A DNA stretch of 64,000 nucleotides. Source: Pterois miles. Taxonomy: Eukaryota; Chordata; Actinopteri; Perciformes; Scorpaenidae. The stretch lies in NCBI GenBank assembly GCA_947000775.1, contig CAMQGK010000565.1, positions 186,001 through 250,000 on the forward strand. Reading direction: 5' to 3'. Under the pieces are notes generated by a model, which saw only the letters and a program-made list of their open reading frames with translations, did no database searches and was not told where the DNA came from. Both the position numbers and the translations under genes were made by a program. How positions within the stretch are numbered: position 1 is the first letter of the stretch; each line of letters begins with the position of its first letter. Of the stretch, positions 1-11,095 are shown piece after piece.

Positions 1-163
1 TCACATATAAAAATATACAGTGTAAAAGTACAGTTCAAATAAAGTTTTGAGTTAAAAGCAACTGAGAAACATACAAAGGCAGTAAAAAGACAGCTGAATA
101 TATTTCCATGACAACTGTACAAATAGTAGACATTAATGCAGCAATAATGCCAACTGCATAATT

Positions 164-840
164 TAAGATAAGATAAGATAAGATAAGATGAACTTTATTA
201 ATCCCAAGGGAAATTATCTTTCAGTTACATCCCGTCCAAGAACATAAAAAACAGTGACACATAACGGGGGGACAGGAGCGGGAGGACTGAGGGTCGCCAC
301 CATTGGACGGCGCCCCGTTTTCTTAGATGAGAAAAGGGAGAACAAGAGGAAAGGAGAAGAGGGAAAAAAAAAGCATCTCCCAGACTAGGCTCCTGTAGGG
401 GAGGCACAGTGTGGGATCTGGAAAAAACACCTCTGCACATAGCAACAAGATAAGACATTACAACAAAACTCAAGGACTTGCACATGTGGGAGGGGGAAGG
501 GCATTGGGGAGGGGAGGTGTCCCAGCACAGATTGGGGGGGGAGTGTTCGCCTCTGGGCGTCTCACAACAACCCTCCAAGTTGTACTGTGACAAGGGGAGA
601 GGAGGGGGGAGGGGGCCGCGAAGGCGTTGAGTTGAAGGGTGTGTGTGTACATTGTCTTCATGTGTGTGTATGTGTCAGCCCGTGTCCTTCATTCCCGCTC
701 AGTCTCAACCCATTGTCTCTGCCGTCTGGTACTGATGACGAAGCCACGGCCGATTGCCGTGGAGACGACCTCGGAGAGTTCTGATCCAGAAACAAAGTTC
801 ACAGGAGTGGGGGGTGGTGGGGGGCCAATTTCAGAGGCCC
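164..840 (-). repeat. Non-LTR-tailed retroelement-like repeat
   Basis: In minus orientation it ends in a poly-pentamer tail, (TAAGA)n on the plus strand at 164-189, preceded by the attaataaagtt-type LINE 3' end seen again near 19930, 38480 and 49620. The body is G-rich (ggggggg runs) and continues to about 840 with a stretch I recognise as a common fish dispersed repeat. The left limit is sharp; the right limit is a guess. Confidence 0.55.
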
Positions 841-956
841 TTTTACTAAAAACAGAAATGAAAATAACAGAAAAGGTGCTACTAGGTGCTAATCAATAGT
901 CTTGAACCACCAAATGGTTGCTAGGCATTTTGGTTTAGTAACTATGACAGCAAGGA

Positions 957-1896
957 TTAACCCTCTGACACCAGCAGGTTCAGTTTTACAGCGAGGTGCA
1001 ATGAAGGTTAAATTTGAAAAACTGGCACGGCCATTTCCAAAGGGGTCTCTTGACCTCTGACCTCAAGATATGTGAATGAAAATGGGTTCTGTGGGTACCC
1101 CAAGTCTCCCCTTTACAGACATGCCCACTTTATCATAATCACGTGCATTTTGGGGTAAAAACAAAGCAGATTTTTGAATGAGGTATAAATGTGTTATTTT
1201 CGCCTATTTTAAAATAGTGTATTTCAATATTTCTGCATACTAGGGTCCCTAAACAGTCTTGAATTATATAAATTGGGTATTTCTGTAAAGCTGAGACTCT
1301 TGTGAATCCAATGAGCTCAACTGTATTCATGTGTGATGATGTTAGACCCCATATAGTAGCCTTTTTATTGTATCCAGACCATTTTTGGAAATTTGACCTC
1401 ACTGTATAAAATGACCTGTGGTGACCTCTAGGATAACCACCGCCTCATGAAACTTTACAGCCATGAACTAGAAACCAGTTTCCAGAGCAGAAGGAGGAAG
1501 TATTGATCATTTTCATCAATTCTTGATAGGTAAAAAATGGCTAAATTTAGCTCCAAATCTATCAACCCAAAAATTGCTGCAACAACTGAGACATAATAGA
1601 GCATGATGATGACTTCATATACGTTGATCATAATGTTCTAAGCCCTGATACACTTTCACAGCTTATCTTAATTAAGTAATTAATGAATTTATTAATTCAT
1701 GTTTATATCTGATTTATGACTATAACTTGACACACAGTGCTGAACTACATCTCAAATTAAAACCATCTCAAATTAATCTTCAGGTTCACAGTTTTCTATG
1801 TGACATCTACTGTTGACCTGCTATCTCCCTCTAAAGACCCCCTGTACCCCACTAAAAATACAAAAATGGGTCTATTGTGGGTCTCCGAGGGTTTAA
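957..1896. mobile_element. piggyBac-like non-autonomous element flanked by TTAA
   Basis: The two ends are TTAA followed by CCCTCTGACACC (957-972) and, inverted, GGTCTCCGAGGGT followed by TTAA (1880-1896). A TTAA duplication plus a CCCT-type inverted end is the piggyBac signature. The 932-bp body has no transposase frame. The inverted ends match imperfectly, with an extra base at the right end, so it is old. An internal stretch near 1020-1130 recurs inverted at 7189-7335. Confidence 0.65.
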
Positions 1897-3039
1897 CATC
1901 CTAATGAAATGTTCTCCTGAGATATACTGTATGAAGCTCAGTACAAAGCTAAATCAGTCGTTAAACATTTCTCTCTAGCAACAGTCTAATAACTAGAAGA
2001 AAAGCACATCTAAGAACATTAGTCACACATAAGGGGTGATAGCAGCTTACTGTGGTCTTACTTAATGGTATTTTATTTATCAGATGATCATGTGATGCAG
2101 CAGCCTGTTTCAATGGTGTTTGACAAAATCAGCATATGCTGAAAAACTGAAAAGTTATTTTCTCAGTGAAGTTGAGCCGACATTGGAAAATGGGCTTTTG
2201 ACAATCACAAGGATGAAGAGGACTGACTGATGCATAAATGATCAAAACTGCAGTTCCACGATGTGTAAGCAACTGCAGCTCCACCACTATTGTTCTGTTG
2301 AACACACAAAGACACACAATTGACAGTCAATTCTCTCCAGAGTAAATCTCCTGCCCTCTGATGTGGTTTGATGCAAATCCATTCAAATCCCTCTGCTGTC
2401 TGTTCCACATATCTATCTATCTGACTCATCTGCATCTCCTTACTGACATCTCCTGGTATTTCAGACCTGCCATTCTTCACCTGTCCACTACTGGAACTGA
2501 GTTCCTGCTTCAGATGATCACCTGATTAGTCACCTGCTTGCTCACCTGCTCACCACTACTCCATTGGCCATAGTGTACACAGTGCCCAGCCAGTATCCAC
2601 ACTCTGCCATATTGTCTAGGTTGCTCAATAGCCTTCCTGTGCCAGTCTTTGTCCTATTCTGCAGCTCTGTATCTGTGTTTGTGACCACCTGCCTGCCCTC
2701 GACTATGTCTGCCAGCCTCTTTGATTCTGTTTGCCAGTTTGTGTTGCCTTTTTGTTGCTGCATATAAGCCTGCCTATCCAACAAGTAAAAACTGATTTTA
2801 CTGAACCTGCCTTGCCTTCTGTGTCTATTCATACCTTGTCACATACACAAAACAGTTACACAAATGTCTCATACAGATATTCTCAATCTGATCTGAGATT
2901 TATAGACTTTGTCAATTTAATATCATTACAACTTTAAACTTTGCTTTAGCCTTTTCTTAAAGGTTCCAACATTCAGAGCATTAATATAGCAGCAAACAAC
3001 TATTTGCTATGTAAAGCTATAGAGGAGTAATGTCTACCT

Positions 3040-3395
3040 GAGCAGAGAATGGAGTCCCTCTCCCTCTGTGTGTTGTAATCTGAGCTTCTCAGTGCTTTGT
3101 TGACATCACCGGGCCAGCCGTGCGTTCTTTTAAGTACATATTCATGCATGTGTTCCCTGCTGCTAGCTCACGGCCGCCGCACTGCACTGCACTGCACTGA
3201 TCTGGTGGTTTCAACGCCATCCCGACCACTGATGTTGTCATGGCAGCATAGCACCCACTTTCCAGTTCCCCCTCGGGTAAACACTGTTAGCTCTGTTGCT
3301 GTTGTTTGCATTGTTCGCACCGTTAGCTGCTAGCTGCCAGCTCAGCCATTACCATGTTGAGAGCCGCATGGAGGCAACAGAAATGCTCTGATTTT
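3040..3395 (+). repeat. Dispersed repeat A, copy 1
   Basis: It shares about 350 bp with 19430-19788. Both start with a gag.gagaatg-like block, both contain 'ggttccccctc.ggt.aacactgttagctctgt' in pieces, and both end in a gccatgttg then gaggca motif. It is directly followed by repeat B at this locus. No coding potential is recognised. Confidence 0.6.
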
Positions 3396-4190
3396 GCCTT
3401 CAAATGGGGTGGTGTTTACCGTGTTTACGAGCTGGGCCCATGTGAACGCCCCCCTCACGTCATATTTATAACCTCCTAATAGGAAAGTTTCTGAAAGCTC
3501 AGAGTTCACGATTTGCGATGTGTTTGTTGACATTGTGAGAAAGGGTGGAGCCCATCCATCCATCCATCGTCAACCGCTTGTCCCGTTAGGGGTCGCGGGG
3601 GTGATGGAGCCGATCCCAGCTGGCATAGGGCGAAGGCAGGGTTCACCCTGGACAGGTCGCCAGTCCATCGCAGGGCACATAGAGACAGACAACATATAGA
3701 CAGACAACCATTCACACTGACATTCACACCTACGGGCAATTTAGAGTGATCAATTAACCTAAACAGCATGTCTTTGGACTGTGGGAGGAAGCCGGAGTAC
3801 CCGGAGAAAACCCATGCTTACACGGGGAGAACATGCAGACTCCACACAGAAGAGTCCCAAGCCGGAATCGAACCCGCGACCTTCTCATCTGTGCATAATA
3901 AGTTAATATTGTACAATATTGTATATTGTAATTTAAGTCATATATTGTTTTTCCTGCTAAATTTATGCCTGAGGAAAATGTGTTCTTTCTCCTCTGTCAT
4001 TATGCCTTTGCCTTTCCTTCATTATGTTACCCGCTTCCTAGCTTGCTAAATTGTTCTAGACTCGGACAGTAACTTTAATATTGCCATTGCTTAGCAGCGG
4101 TGTTCTTCGCTACTTAACCAATTGAACGCAATGCATGTCGTGTTCACAGCTTTCCATGTCATGTTCATCGGTTCCACTTGAAGGCACCAT
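3396..4190 (+). repeat. Dispersed repeat B, copy 1, interrupted by a SINE
   Basis: The ends are the inverted pair gccttcaaat (3399) and cttgaaggcacc (about 4178-4189). The body aligns with 20681-21149: gtgtttaccgtgttta, tttgttgaca, ggtggagccca, gcataataagttaatattgt, cagtaactttaatattgcc and gcttagcagcggtgttctt occur in the same order. The SINE at 3553-3882 splits this copy; the other copy lacks it. Confidence 0.65.
3553..3882 (-). mobile_element. SINE-type retroposon with (ATCC) tail, 5' truncated
   Basis: On the plus strand it begins with a catccatccatc tail, then ggtcgcgggggtgatggagc, accctggacaggtcgccagt and tttggactgtgggaggaag, and ends near ggaatcgaacccgcgacc. The order is the reverse of the insertion copies at 26634 and 52598. 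The tRNA-like head is missing at the right end. Confidence 0.75.
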
Positions 4191-4822
4191 TTATTTTGGA
4201 TTTAGCACCTTTAAATATCCAGTCTGTCTTACTTTCACAATAAAATATGAGTGTGTTGGTGCTAAAAAAAATATACATATCAATCAGTGGTGCTTTACAT
4301 CTCATGCTGTGTTCCACTCTAGTTTGTATGTTTGAGTACTGTAGGACAGGATATTATGTGTTTAACAAGGAAGAAAATTACAGTACTACCTGCTGAGTAT
4401 TTTGACAGAAGCAATTACACAGGATTGGAGAAAAGATAGAAAGATGGGATGGGGTTTTACACATGACTGGAAAGAAGTGAAACCATGATTACCTCTTCAT
4501 TTTAACGTGCCACAGCAGCACAAAACAGACACAAACATCGTCCTTGTGCAAAGCTCTGCATAGCCTAATTGCATACAAATGAACCGACAAATACACATAA
4601 TTGAGCTTTTACTAAGGTCCCCAAGAATCCTATAAAGATTAGAGCATAAAACTTAAGCAGAGCCTATCAGCACTTGCTGTAACCACTTGGCCGTCATGCA
4701 AACCAAGCTCTGACCACAGGTCTTTGTACTGCATGTGCCATTCACTCACGGTTTAGAGGGTTGCACAAAGCACAAGCTCTTCAGATGTCAGGATGACAGG
4801 GTGCACAGCTGTTTGGTCTTAC

Positions 4823-4894
4823 CTTGGTGTGGAGCTTAGACAGCTGCTTTTCATCCAGGTAAGTCTGAGTGTAGACACGTCTTTTATAGCGGAA
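4823..4894 (-). CDS. shank3: SHANK-family scaffold, exon 3 (end of SPN domain, residues 173-196)
   Basis: This 72-bp exon is too short to stand out as an open frame, but is clear from homology and splice sites. It reads FRYKRRVYTQTYLDEKQLSK followed by LHTK, the conserved segment linking the SPN domain to the ankyrin repeats in all SHANKs. The acceptor (tctgtttcag) and donor (gtaaga) are both good, and both junctions are phase 0. FRYKRRVY is SHANK3-like; the LDEKQL that follows is the form seen in SHANK1 and SHANK2, whereas mammalian SHANK3 has IDDKQF. The next exon should begin with ANLK-like sequence opening the ankyrin repeats. I do not see it in 1-4822, so it should lie beyond the left edge. 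Confidence 0.95.
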
Positions 4895-5819
4895 CTGAAA
4901 CAGAACAAACACAAGAGGCTAAGCAGGTTTTACCCTTTCTTTTTGTGTGCTTGACCACTTAACGGCAACAATTCACACAAAACAAACAATAATTACTGTT
5001 TTCACACAGTATCAGCTGCTCGGACCAAACTGTGTCAAATCATTTTAATCAAATATTGGCTTGTCATATGAAAGAGATATTGAGAGAGAGAGAGTGAGCA
5101 GAGAAACAGGAAGAGAAATTTTGACTCATTTAATAACCATGCAATGATGTTAGGGGACCAAACAGCTCCCTGTGTACGGCTATCATCTTTCCCCAGCGTT
5201 CCTACTTGTCATCTTTTTCCACATATTAAATCTTGCTTGAAAACCCATCTATTGCTCTTTGAAGCTTGAGTATAAAATATAAAATGCAAAAGAATAAAAA
5301 CGTTTTCCAGTTTCAACTGAATAAATGTGTAGGATGGATATTGCATATATGTTTGACAAAATAAAAGACTAGATTGTTGATTATAGATTATAAGTGTTTT
5401 TCCCCACATTAGAAATATCAATGTAGCACATTTAATAGTTAATAGAAGTAAAACACTGATTGGATTACACAACACCTGAAAACAGCATGAGAAAAAGTTA
5501 AAAAGTTAATGAGAAAGTGGAAAAAATATTGTGGCAAATATCTGCAATGCAAATAATACACATTGTAGAGCTGAAATCTTATCTGCTGTACGTGAGCAGT
5601 GCAAACAGAGTGGATTATTTCAAAGCTGGACCATATGTGTCCTTTCGCTACGACAAGCATTAACTTTCCCAACTTGTCAAAAGCCAGATCATTCATTAGG
5701 TTTGTTGCAAGTTGCTTGTTTAACAGACAGCTTTCACTGAACACTGACAGCCTGTAATAGCTTTTAAAAATTGCAACTCTCACTGCCTGGGACTCACAAT
5801 GTATTTCAGTCAGCGCGCA

Positions 5820-5844
5820 TGTGTGTGTGTGTGTGTGTGTGTGT
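5820..5844. repeat. (GT)n microsatellite
   Basis: A perfect GT run in SHANK intron 2. Short open frames crossing it on both strands are low-complexity artefacts. Confidence 0.95.
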
Positions 5845-6037
5845 ACCTGCATGCAAGAATTTGTTTGTGTGTTAGTGTGTGCACGTCTGTTTCTCCAGCG
5901 ATGTGTTCACCAACAGGGTAAATCCACAATGGAGCAGAGCGGTTTTCAGCTGCTAATCCAAACCTGTCAATCATCTCAGGCCTCAGGGAATAACTGCTGG
6001 TCAATCAATGACACACACAGTACTCCGACAGAGTAGC

Positions 6038-6119
6038 GGACACTCACACTCACACACTCACACACACACACACACACACACCACACACTCACACACTCAC
6101 ACACTCACACACTCACACA

Positions 6120-6175
<56 letters not shown>
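6038..6175. repeat. (CA)n compound microsatellite
   Basis: A CA array with regular CACT interruptions in its left half and a perfect run from about 6124 to 6170. Confidence 0.95.
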
Positions 6176-6176
<1 letters not shown>

Positions 6177-6454
6177 AAACTGATCACAGCCCATGCCTAC
6201 ATGTATTAAGCTAGATTGTAAGGCTTTAACTTAACTGTTTTAACCGTTTTATTGGCATTGGCATTATGAGACTTGTAAAAACGCACGTCACTCATGCTCT
6301 TGACATATACCACTTCCGACTTTACCTTGCCTTTGTTTGTGTCAGGCAAGCCAGATCACGGACCAGTTATCATCCTGTGAGGAGCTACTGCAGTTACAGG
6401 CGTGGTTTATGTGTGTGAGACGAAATGGAGAGATGAAGCTGTTTTCAATCAACA

Positions 6455-6663
6455 ATGGCGGCTCCTTAAGAGGTTAGCGTAGATGCTGCAATAGCATCAG
6501 TTATATTAGAGCTGGAGAGGATTTCTTCACTGAAAGAAGAGCAAAGAACAACACTGAAGGCTTTTCTCGACGTAAGAGACGCTTTTGCTCTTCTCCCGAC
6601 TGGCTTCGGCAAGAGTTTGATTGACAGATGGTTCATCCAATCACCTACCAAGTGTATTTTGGA
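6455..6663 (+). pseudogene. RecQ-like helicase fragment within a dispersed repeat
   Basis: The frame starts ATG GCG GCT CCT and hits a stop at the fifth codon. It then runs open through ELERISSLKEEQRTTLKAFL and FALLPTGFGKSLI at about 6587-6621. The last stretch is the Walker A motif of SF2/RecQ-type helicases (LPTGFGKS), preceded by the Q-motif-like segment. Only this N-terminal piece is present, with none of the later helicase motifs. Fish genomes carry many such single-exon fragments inside DNA transposons, so I read it as a transposon-captured or transposon-encoded relic inside SHANK intron 2, not a working gene. Confidence 0.6.
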
Positions 6664-7188
6664 GGTGCCTAAGTTATCTTGTCCAAACAGTTTCCAATGA
6701 CGGCTTCTCAGACAGTTCTGTGTAACAAACCATCTGGCGGGTCAGGTTACTGCCCACTGGCAGACGCCAATTAAATATTACACTGATATTGATCCTTATT
6801 TCATCATTGTTGATATAGCCAAAGCTGCACCACCAAAGAAAATATAGTAAAGTCTTGTTATCTAAAGAGATATATTGCAATTTACAAAGCAAAATTACTG
6901 CTACAAGGGGAGAATTTTTTTAATATTTTATAATATAATTATAATAATATTTTATTTAATATTCCTATCAACATGTGACTCGGAAAATATGCTGCTTTAT
7001 GCAAGTGTATGTATATTATTGGAAGTCAATTAACAACACAAAACAATGACAAATATTGTCCAGAAACTGTCACAGGTACTGCATTAAGCTTAAAAAATAT
7101 GCTCAAATTCTAACATGGCAAACTCAAACCCAACAGCAACAACAGCTGTCAGTGTGTCAGTGTGCTGACTTGACTATGACTTTCCCCC

Positions 7189-7416
7189 CAGTGGGCATGT
7201 CTGTAAAGGGGAGACTCGTGGGTACCCATAGAGTTCATTTTTATTCACATATCTTGAGGTCAGAGGTCAAGGGACCCTATGAAATAGACCATGCCAGTTT
7301 TTCTTCGACAAAATTTAGTGTAAGCTTGGAGCATTACCAAACCTCCTCCTTGTGTTAAATTGCGTTAAGAAATTTAAAATAACAGTGGCGTTAAAATAAA
7401 GATTTGACAACCCTAG
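7189..7416 (+). repeat. 3' part of an abundant fish DNA-transposon family
   Basis: It contains gggcatgtctgtaaagggga, cacatatcttgaggtcagag and atgccagtttttc, and ends gcgttaaaataaagatttgac then aaccctag. I recognise this as the end of a common fish hAT-type repeat. The first 120 bp are the inverted counterpart of an internal part of the piggyBac-like element at 957-1896. Confidence 0.5.
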
Positions 7417-7960
7417 TAATATTGTGATTAATACTAGTAGTATCTCCCAATGCATCAAAGATTGACATTATCCCGAGGATCAAGTTGTAAATTAAATCTG
7501 TTTTATGCTCTTCATCTCTTGACACGTCATAAAACTAGTGAAAGCAAAGACGACCAGTCAGAAAACCACCAGGAATCTTTTACACCACCGTTTGTAAAGA
7601 AACTCATCTTTACACGTCTGCGTTTCTCTCAGATCACAAATCATGATGGACAAGCACAACAATTATCTCTGAGAGATGACAGCCGCTGCAGACGACACAC
7701 TGTCATTGAGCGTGGTATTATTGCTGCTAGATTTGACTGACACTCCATGACAGAAAAAAAAAAAAAAAAAAAAATGAGTGCACGCACAATGATGCACATA
7801 ACTACACCAACATGCAGTGTGAGCCTGCATGTGAGTGCCTGTGATACATACACAACTTTATATAGACAACTTCAAAAAGACTACAGCAGATACTCTTCAA
7901 TTACAACAGCTTATAAGATGTTTGACAAACTACATTAGGCATTGTGTGTGAAGTCTATAT

Positions 7961-8868
7961 TAGGGCTGTGTATTGGCAAGAATCTGACGATACGACACGT
8001 ATTGCGTTACTATAAGCAAAGTGATATAGTGCAATTTTTTAAATCTAATTTTAGGAAAACTGTCATACTGTAAAGATTGTTATTTTTATGAAATCAGAAC
8101 AGTAGGATTTCTCACAGTCCCTGTAACATCTAACGTCATAGCACCACTTTGAGAGGGCATGTACACTGAGAGGGTATCTAGAGTTATCCTTTGCATATAA
8201 ACCAACTATTAACTCAAAATCGATACAGTGTAGGTTTGTCACGGTAGTAGGTGTTAACGGTGGTCAGGCACACACCCCCACTGTTATTTTGCTTTTTTTT
8301 TACAGAAATAAAACCCATTTAGTTCATTTTGGCATATCAGCGTCGTGTTATCAATACATAGTCGGGTGACAGACACTACGAGCTGATAAGTGAATGCATC
8401 TGCCTCGTAAGGAGTCTCGGCTCAGAGTAGCAGGTGTCATATTTCACACACACAGGACGAGATAGAGTTGACAGATTGAGAGACGGCAGAGAGAAATTCG
8501 GTGTCGAAATAAAAAGCAGGTTTAAACAAAGTGCTATAAAGGAACCATAATGTTCCCCCATGCGGAGGAAGGAGTGTTCACAGCTGGTGCGTGCAGCACA
8601 GCCAAGTGGAAACCTGCAGCCCCGAAGCAAAAGCTGGACCGAAGAGGCCAGACACACCGCCACCCGACAGTAGAGAGCAAAGTAAGTGTTAGCTACATAC
8701 ACTGACATCATTTTCTTATAAAATGTCCGGTGTAATCTGTAACACCGGTATAGTCACAAGTTTATTAACCAGTGTGAAATTTTCTTCACTGCTATATCCC
8801 TACTACAGTGTTTTTGTGGATTGATACGGTATCACAAAACATATGTTCTATATTTTCCTACACCCCTC
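7961..8868. mobile_element. hAT-type MITE (outer element, split by a second hAT element)
   Basis: The left end is tagggctgtgtattgg (7961); the right end is tttcctacacccctc (to 8868), which is the approximate inverse. Flanking 8-bp direct repeats are gtctatat (7953-7960) and gtctattt (8869-8876), 7 of 8 matching, as expected for a hAT insertion. The element's own sequence is about 330 bp once the inner element is removed. No transposase frame. Confidence 0.7.
8231..8802. mobile_element. hAT-type MITE nested inside the 7961-8868 element
   Basis: The ends are taggtttgtc and, inverted, tatatcccta. Flanking 8-bp repeats are atacagtg (8223-8230) and ctacagtg (8803-8810), 7 of 8 matching. The body (for example cagctcagagtagcaggtgt-like, ccccgaagcaaaagctgga and aaaatgtccggtgta) recurs at 37483-38002. 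Confidence 0.7.
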
Positions 8869-8946
8869 GTCTATTTTGAAGAAAATTACCCCTACAGTAC
8901 TACTAGTATTACTGGGTTCTCTCTCTGTGTCTCTCTCTCTCGCTCT

Positions 8947-8947
<1 letters not shown>

Positions 8948-8992
<45 letters not shown>

Positions 8993-8994
8993 TA
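8948..8994. repeat. (TA)n-(GT)n microsatellite
   Basis: A short TA run directly followed by a GT run, with CT repeats just before it. Confidence 0.9.
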
Positions 8995-9535
8995 TAATGT
9001 ATAAACTATATCTTATTTTCAATATTCATCAATGATATTGGATTCTTGTTCATTGTAGGGATATATAGTCCCAGACTGATGTATTGATACAACCTTAGCT
9101 ATTTGACATGATTAAGGCAAGTTCACTCTACTTGTATATCTGGTCTCCTCTTTTTCCAAGGCTGAACTACTAACCCAGATTACTACATACTCATGTTACT
9201 GACCTTGCTTGCTAGTGTTGGTGCTCAGCTGTTGTTAACGTCAGTGTCTTGGTGTGTGTAGAAGAAATACATCAACTATATATCTTGCAAAGGTAATTAT
9301 TAATACAATAAATCTAAAAATAATGCAAATGCTTGCTTTTTTTGAAGAAGATAACTCTAGTGTGTGCATGTAGTATGGTGCAGGTGCTTCACTGTGTCCT
9401 TGCACTGCATTTGGAGTATGATAGGGTACCAGCAGAAAGATTGTATATGGTGTGGTGGCATGTACAGTAACATCTTTATCCACCACTTGCTCTCTCCTGC
9501 TTAAAGCCTCATACATACACATGATCCATACCCAC

Positions 9536-9739
9536 CTCCAGGTAAGGTACAGGAGCGATGGATGGGAAGGGGTATTCCCTTAGCTGTCTCTCCTCATCCA
9601 GAAACTTGCCGGCCTTGCCGTTATAGGCCGGCTGGAATAGGCCATAGTTGAGTACATCCTTCAGGCTCTGGTTGAGAGTACACAGGATCCGCTGCTTGGA
9701 CCGCCAGATAGGAGCATCCACATTGAATTTCATACATTT
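9536..9739 (-). CDS. shank3: SHANK-family scaffold, exon 2 (SPN domain core, residues 105-172)
   Basis: The 204-bp exon encodes 68 residues, starting KCMKFNVDAPIW and ending PVPYLE. It is bounded on the minus strand by a tttgcag acceptor and a gtgggt donor, both phase 0. It holds the core of the SPN domain: SKQRILCTLNQSLKDVLNYG, then GLFQP, then AGKFLDEERQLREYP. The Leu of GKFLDEER is the counterpart of human SHANK3 Leu68, and the first Lys (residue 105) that of human Lys22, implicated in GTPase binding. Exon limits match the mammalian SHANK exons exactly. AGKFLDEER and PVPYLE point to SHANK3, while FN.DA, RILCTL and LREYP are also SHANK2-like. The frame is intact and no substitution looks damaging. 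The intron to exon 1 is 33.8 kb and holds no other exon I can recognise. Confidence 0.97.
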
Positions 9740-10596
9740 CTGCAAAAGGCAAGAGCAAAAGAAGGGAGGAGGTTAAGCAGGGGTCATTTTTCTAAATATC
9801 ACATATTGCACTTCACTTAAATAAAAACCAAGAGATTGAAGAGTGATATTTTACGGAGTCCCTTAAAGATAACATTTAGGTGCTGAATAATGTGCTAGAA
9901 TATTAAATAGGACTTCTATCATTACAAAGGAATTTATTGAACTTCCAATGTCATGCCCGGGGGAGAAGCGAAGCCTTTTTTATGATAAGCAATCCATAGA
10001 CGTATGGTAGCATTTCACCATTATCCATTATTTTTCATAAAAGGTCATCCTGAAAGCCAGCACTAGTTACCATACTAAAGTAAACAAAACCTTAATATAA
10101 GCAAAAGCTCTCACAGAAACACTCTTCTGACACCCATTTTCAGCAGCATAAATTCAAATCTACGTGTGAGTGTGCATTATTCATGCTCTGAAAATTAAGC
10201 TGAGCAACATAACTGCTACACAAATAGCTGCAGTAGCTCAGTCTCCGGTCAAAAAATGAAGCACTTCACAGGTACTGTATGGATGCCCGTGAGAAAAATC
10301 TGAAAGATATAGTCAACTTGGTTAACACTGCACTCTAATAAACCACCTCTATGTGTAATACATATAATATAAATATAACCTTAATGGTACTCTATTTTCC
10401 ATAAATTTAAACTAATATTAAGACATGAGATAAAGGCTGGCTAACTGTTGACTGAACTGCACATACTGGATACCTCATGCTAAATTCAACACTTGAAATA
10501 AACACTTGAGTTTTCCCACTCTGTCCATAGTGTGAAGGACTATATGGTTATCGTGGCAAAGCAGAGCACTTCCCTCGAGCTACCACATTGTGGAGC

Positions 10597-10642
10597 CTGA
10601 GAGAGAGCGAGAGAGAGAGCAGAGAGAGAGAGAGAGAGAGAG
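10597..10642. repeat. (GA)n microsatellite
   Basis: An interrupted GAGA run in intron 1. A 107-residue frame through it and the poly-A at 10879-10904 is low complexity. Confidence 0.9.
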
Positions 10643-11095
10643 CAAAACCCACAAGTAATAAATCAATCACTACTGCCTGCAATATCGATTCGGCACCTCA
10701 GCTCTATCCTGTTCAGCATCACTGTGTTTCTGACACTCAGACACAACTGTTGAGAAATCACATCTTATCACAGCAGTACAGCACAACTAACAGTCACATG
10801 CAGATGTCCAGATGCAGGTGCACACAAGCTGCTCTGACTGAAACATCAGTGCAGCCATTTAAAAATCATAGCCTGGTAAAAAAAAAAAAAAAAAAAAAAA
10901 AAAACAAATGAAAAAGAAAAGGTGTTACTGTAGATGTAGGTGTCAAGACATAACAACATGCAGAAGTCTCACATTTTTACAATGAGACAAAACTGACTTT
11001 TGATTTACTGAACAGATGTCTTTTGCCCAGTATGTTAGGTTTGAACCTTTGTCAAAAAAACACCTAAACACACTAAGTCAGGTTAGGGTGAAGGG

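Larger units (their letters stand above)
1..4822 (-). other. SHANK intron 3 (5' part; continues beyond the left edge)
   Basis: No exon is recognisable here. The interval holds a LINE-tailed repeat near the left edge, a piggyBac-like element, and a composite dispersed repeat with an inserted SINE, each listed separately. 1-163, 1900-3035 and 4200-4822 show no gene. Around 2490-2850 there is a CACCTG-rich stretch that resembles decayed retroelement ends seen in fish, but I cannot classify it. Confidence 0.75.
4895..9535 (-). other. SHANK intron 2
   Basis: The intron of 4.64 kb between exons 3 and 2 contains GT/CA arrays, a helicase-like relic, the end of an abundant DNA-transposon family near 7189-7416, and a nested pair of hAT elements. 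I see no exon-like sequence and no conserved block in 4895-5815, 6664-7185, 7417-7960 or 8995-9535. Confidence 0.85.

Noticed and set aside
225..661. Overlapping minus-strand frames near the left edge
   Set aside because: They lie in a G-rich dispersed repeat with a LINE tail and resemble no protein I know.
6008..6214. His-Thr-rich open frames over CA arrays (also at 18710, 41571, 53901 and 59647)
   Set aside because: Pure microsatellite translation with no flanking homology, unlike the one in SHANK exon 1, which is joined to the SPN domain.
10231..10260. Second tRNA-type SINE head (cagtagctcagtctccggtc)
   Set aside because: Only about 13 bases agree with the SINE head at 17550 and nothing downstream does.
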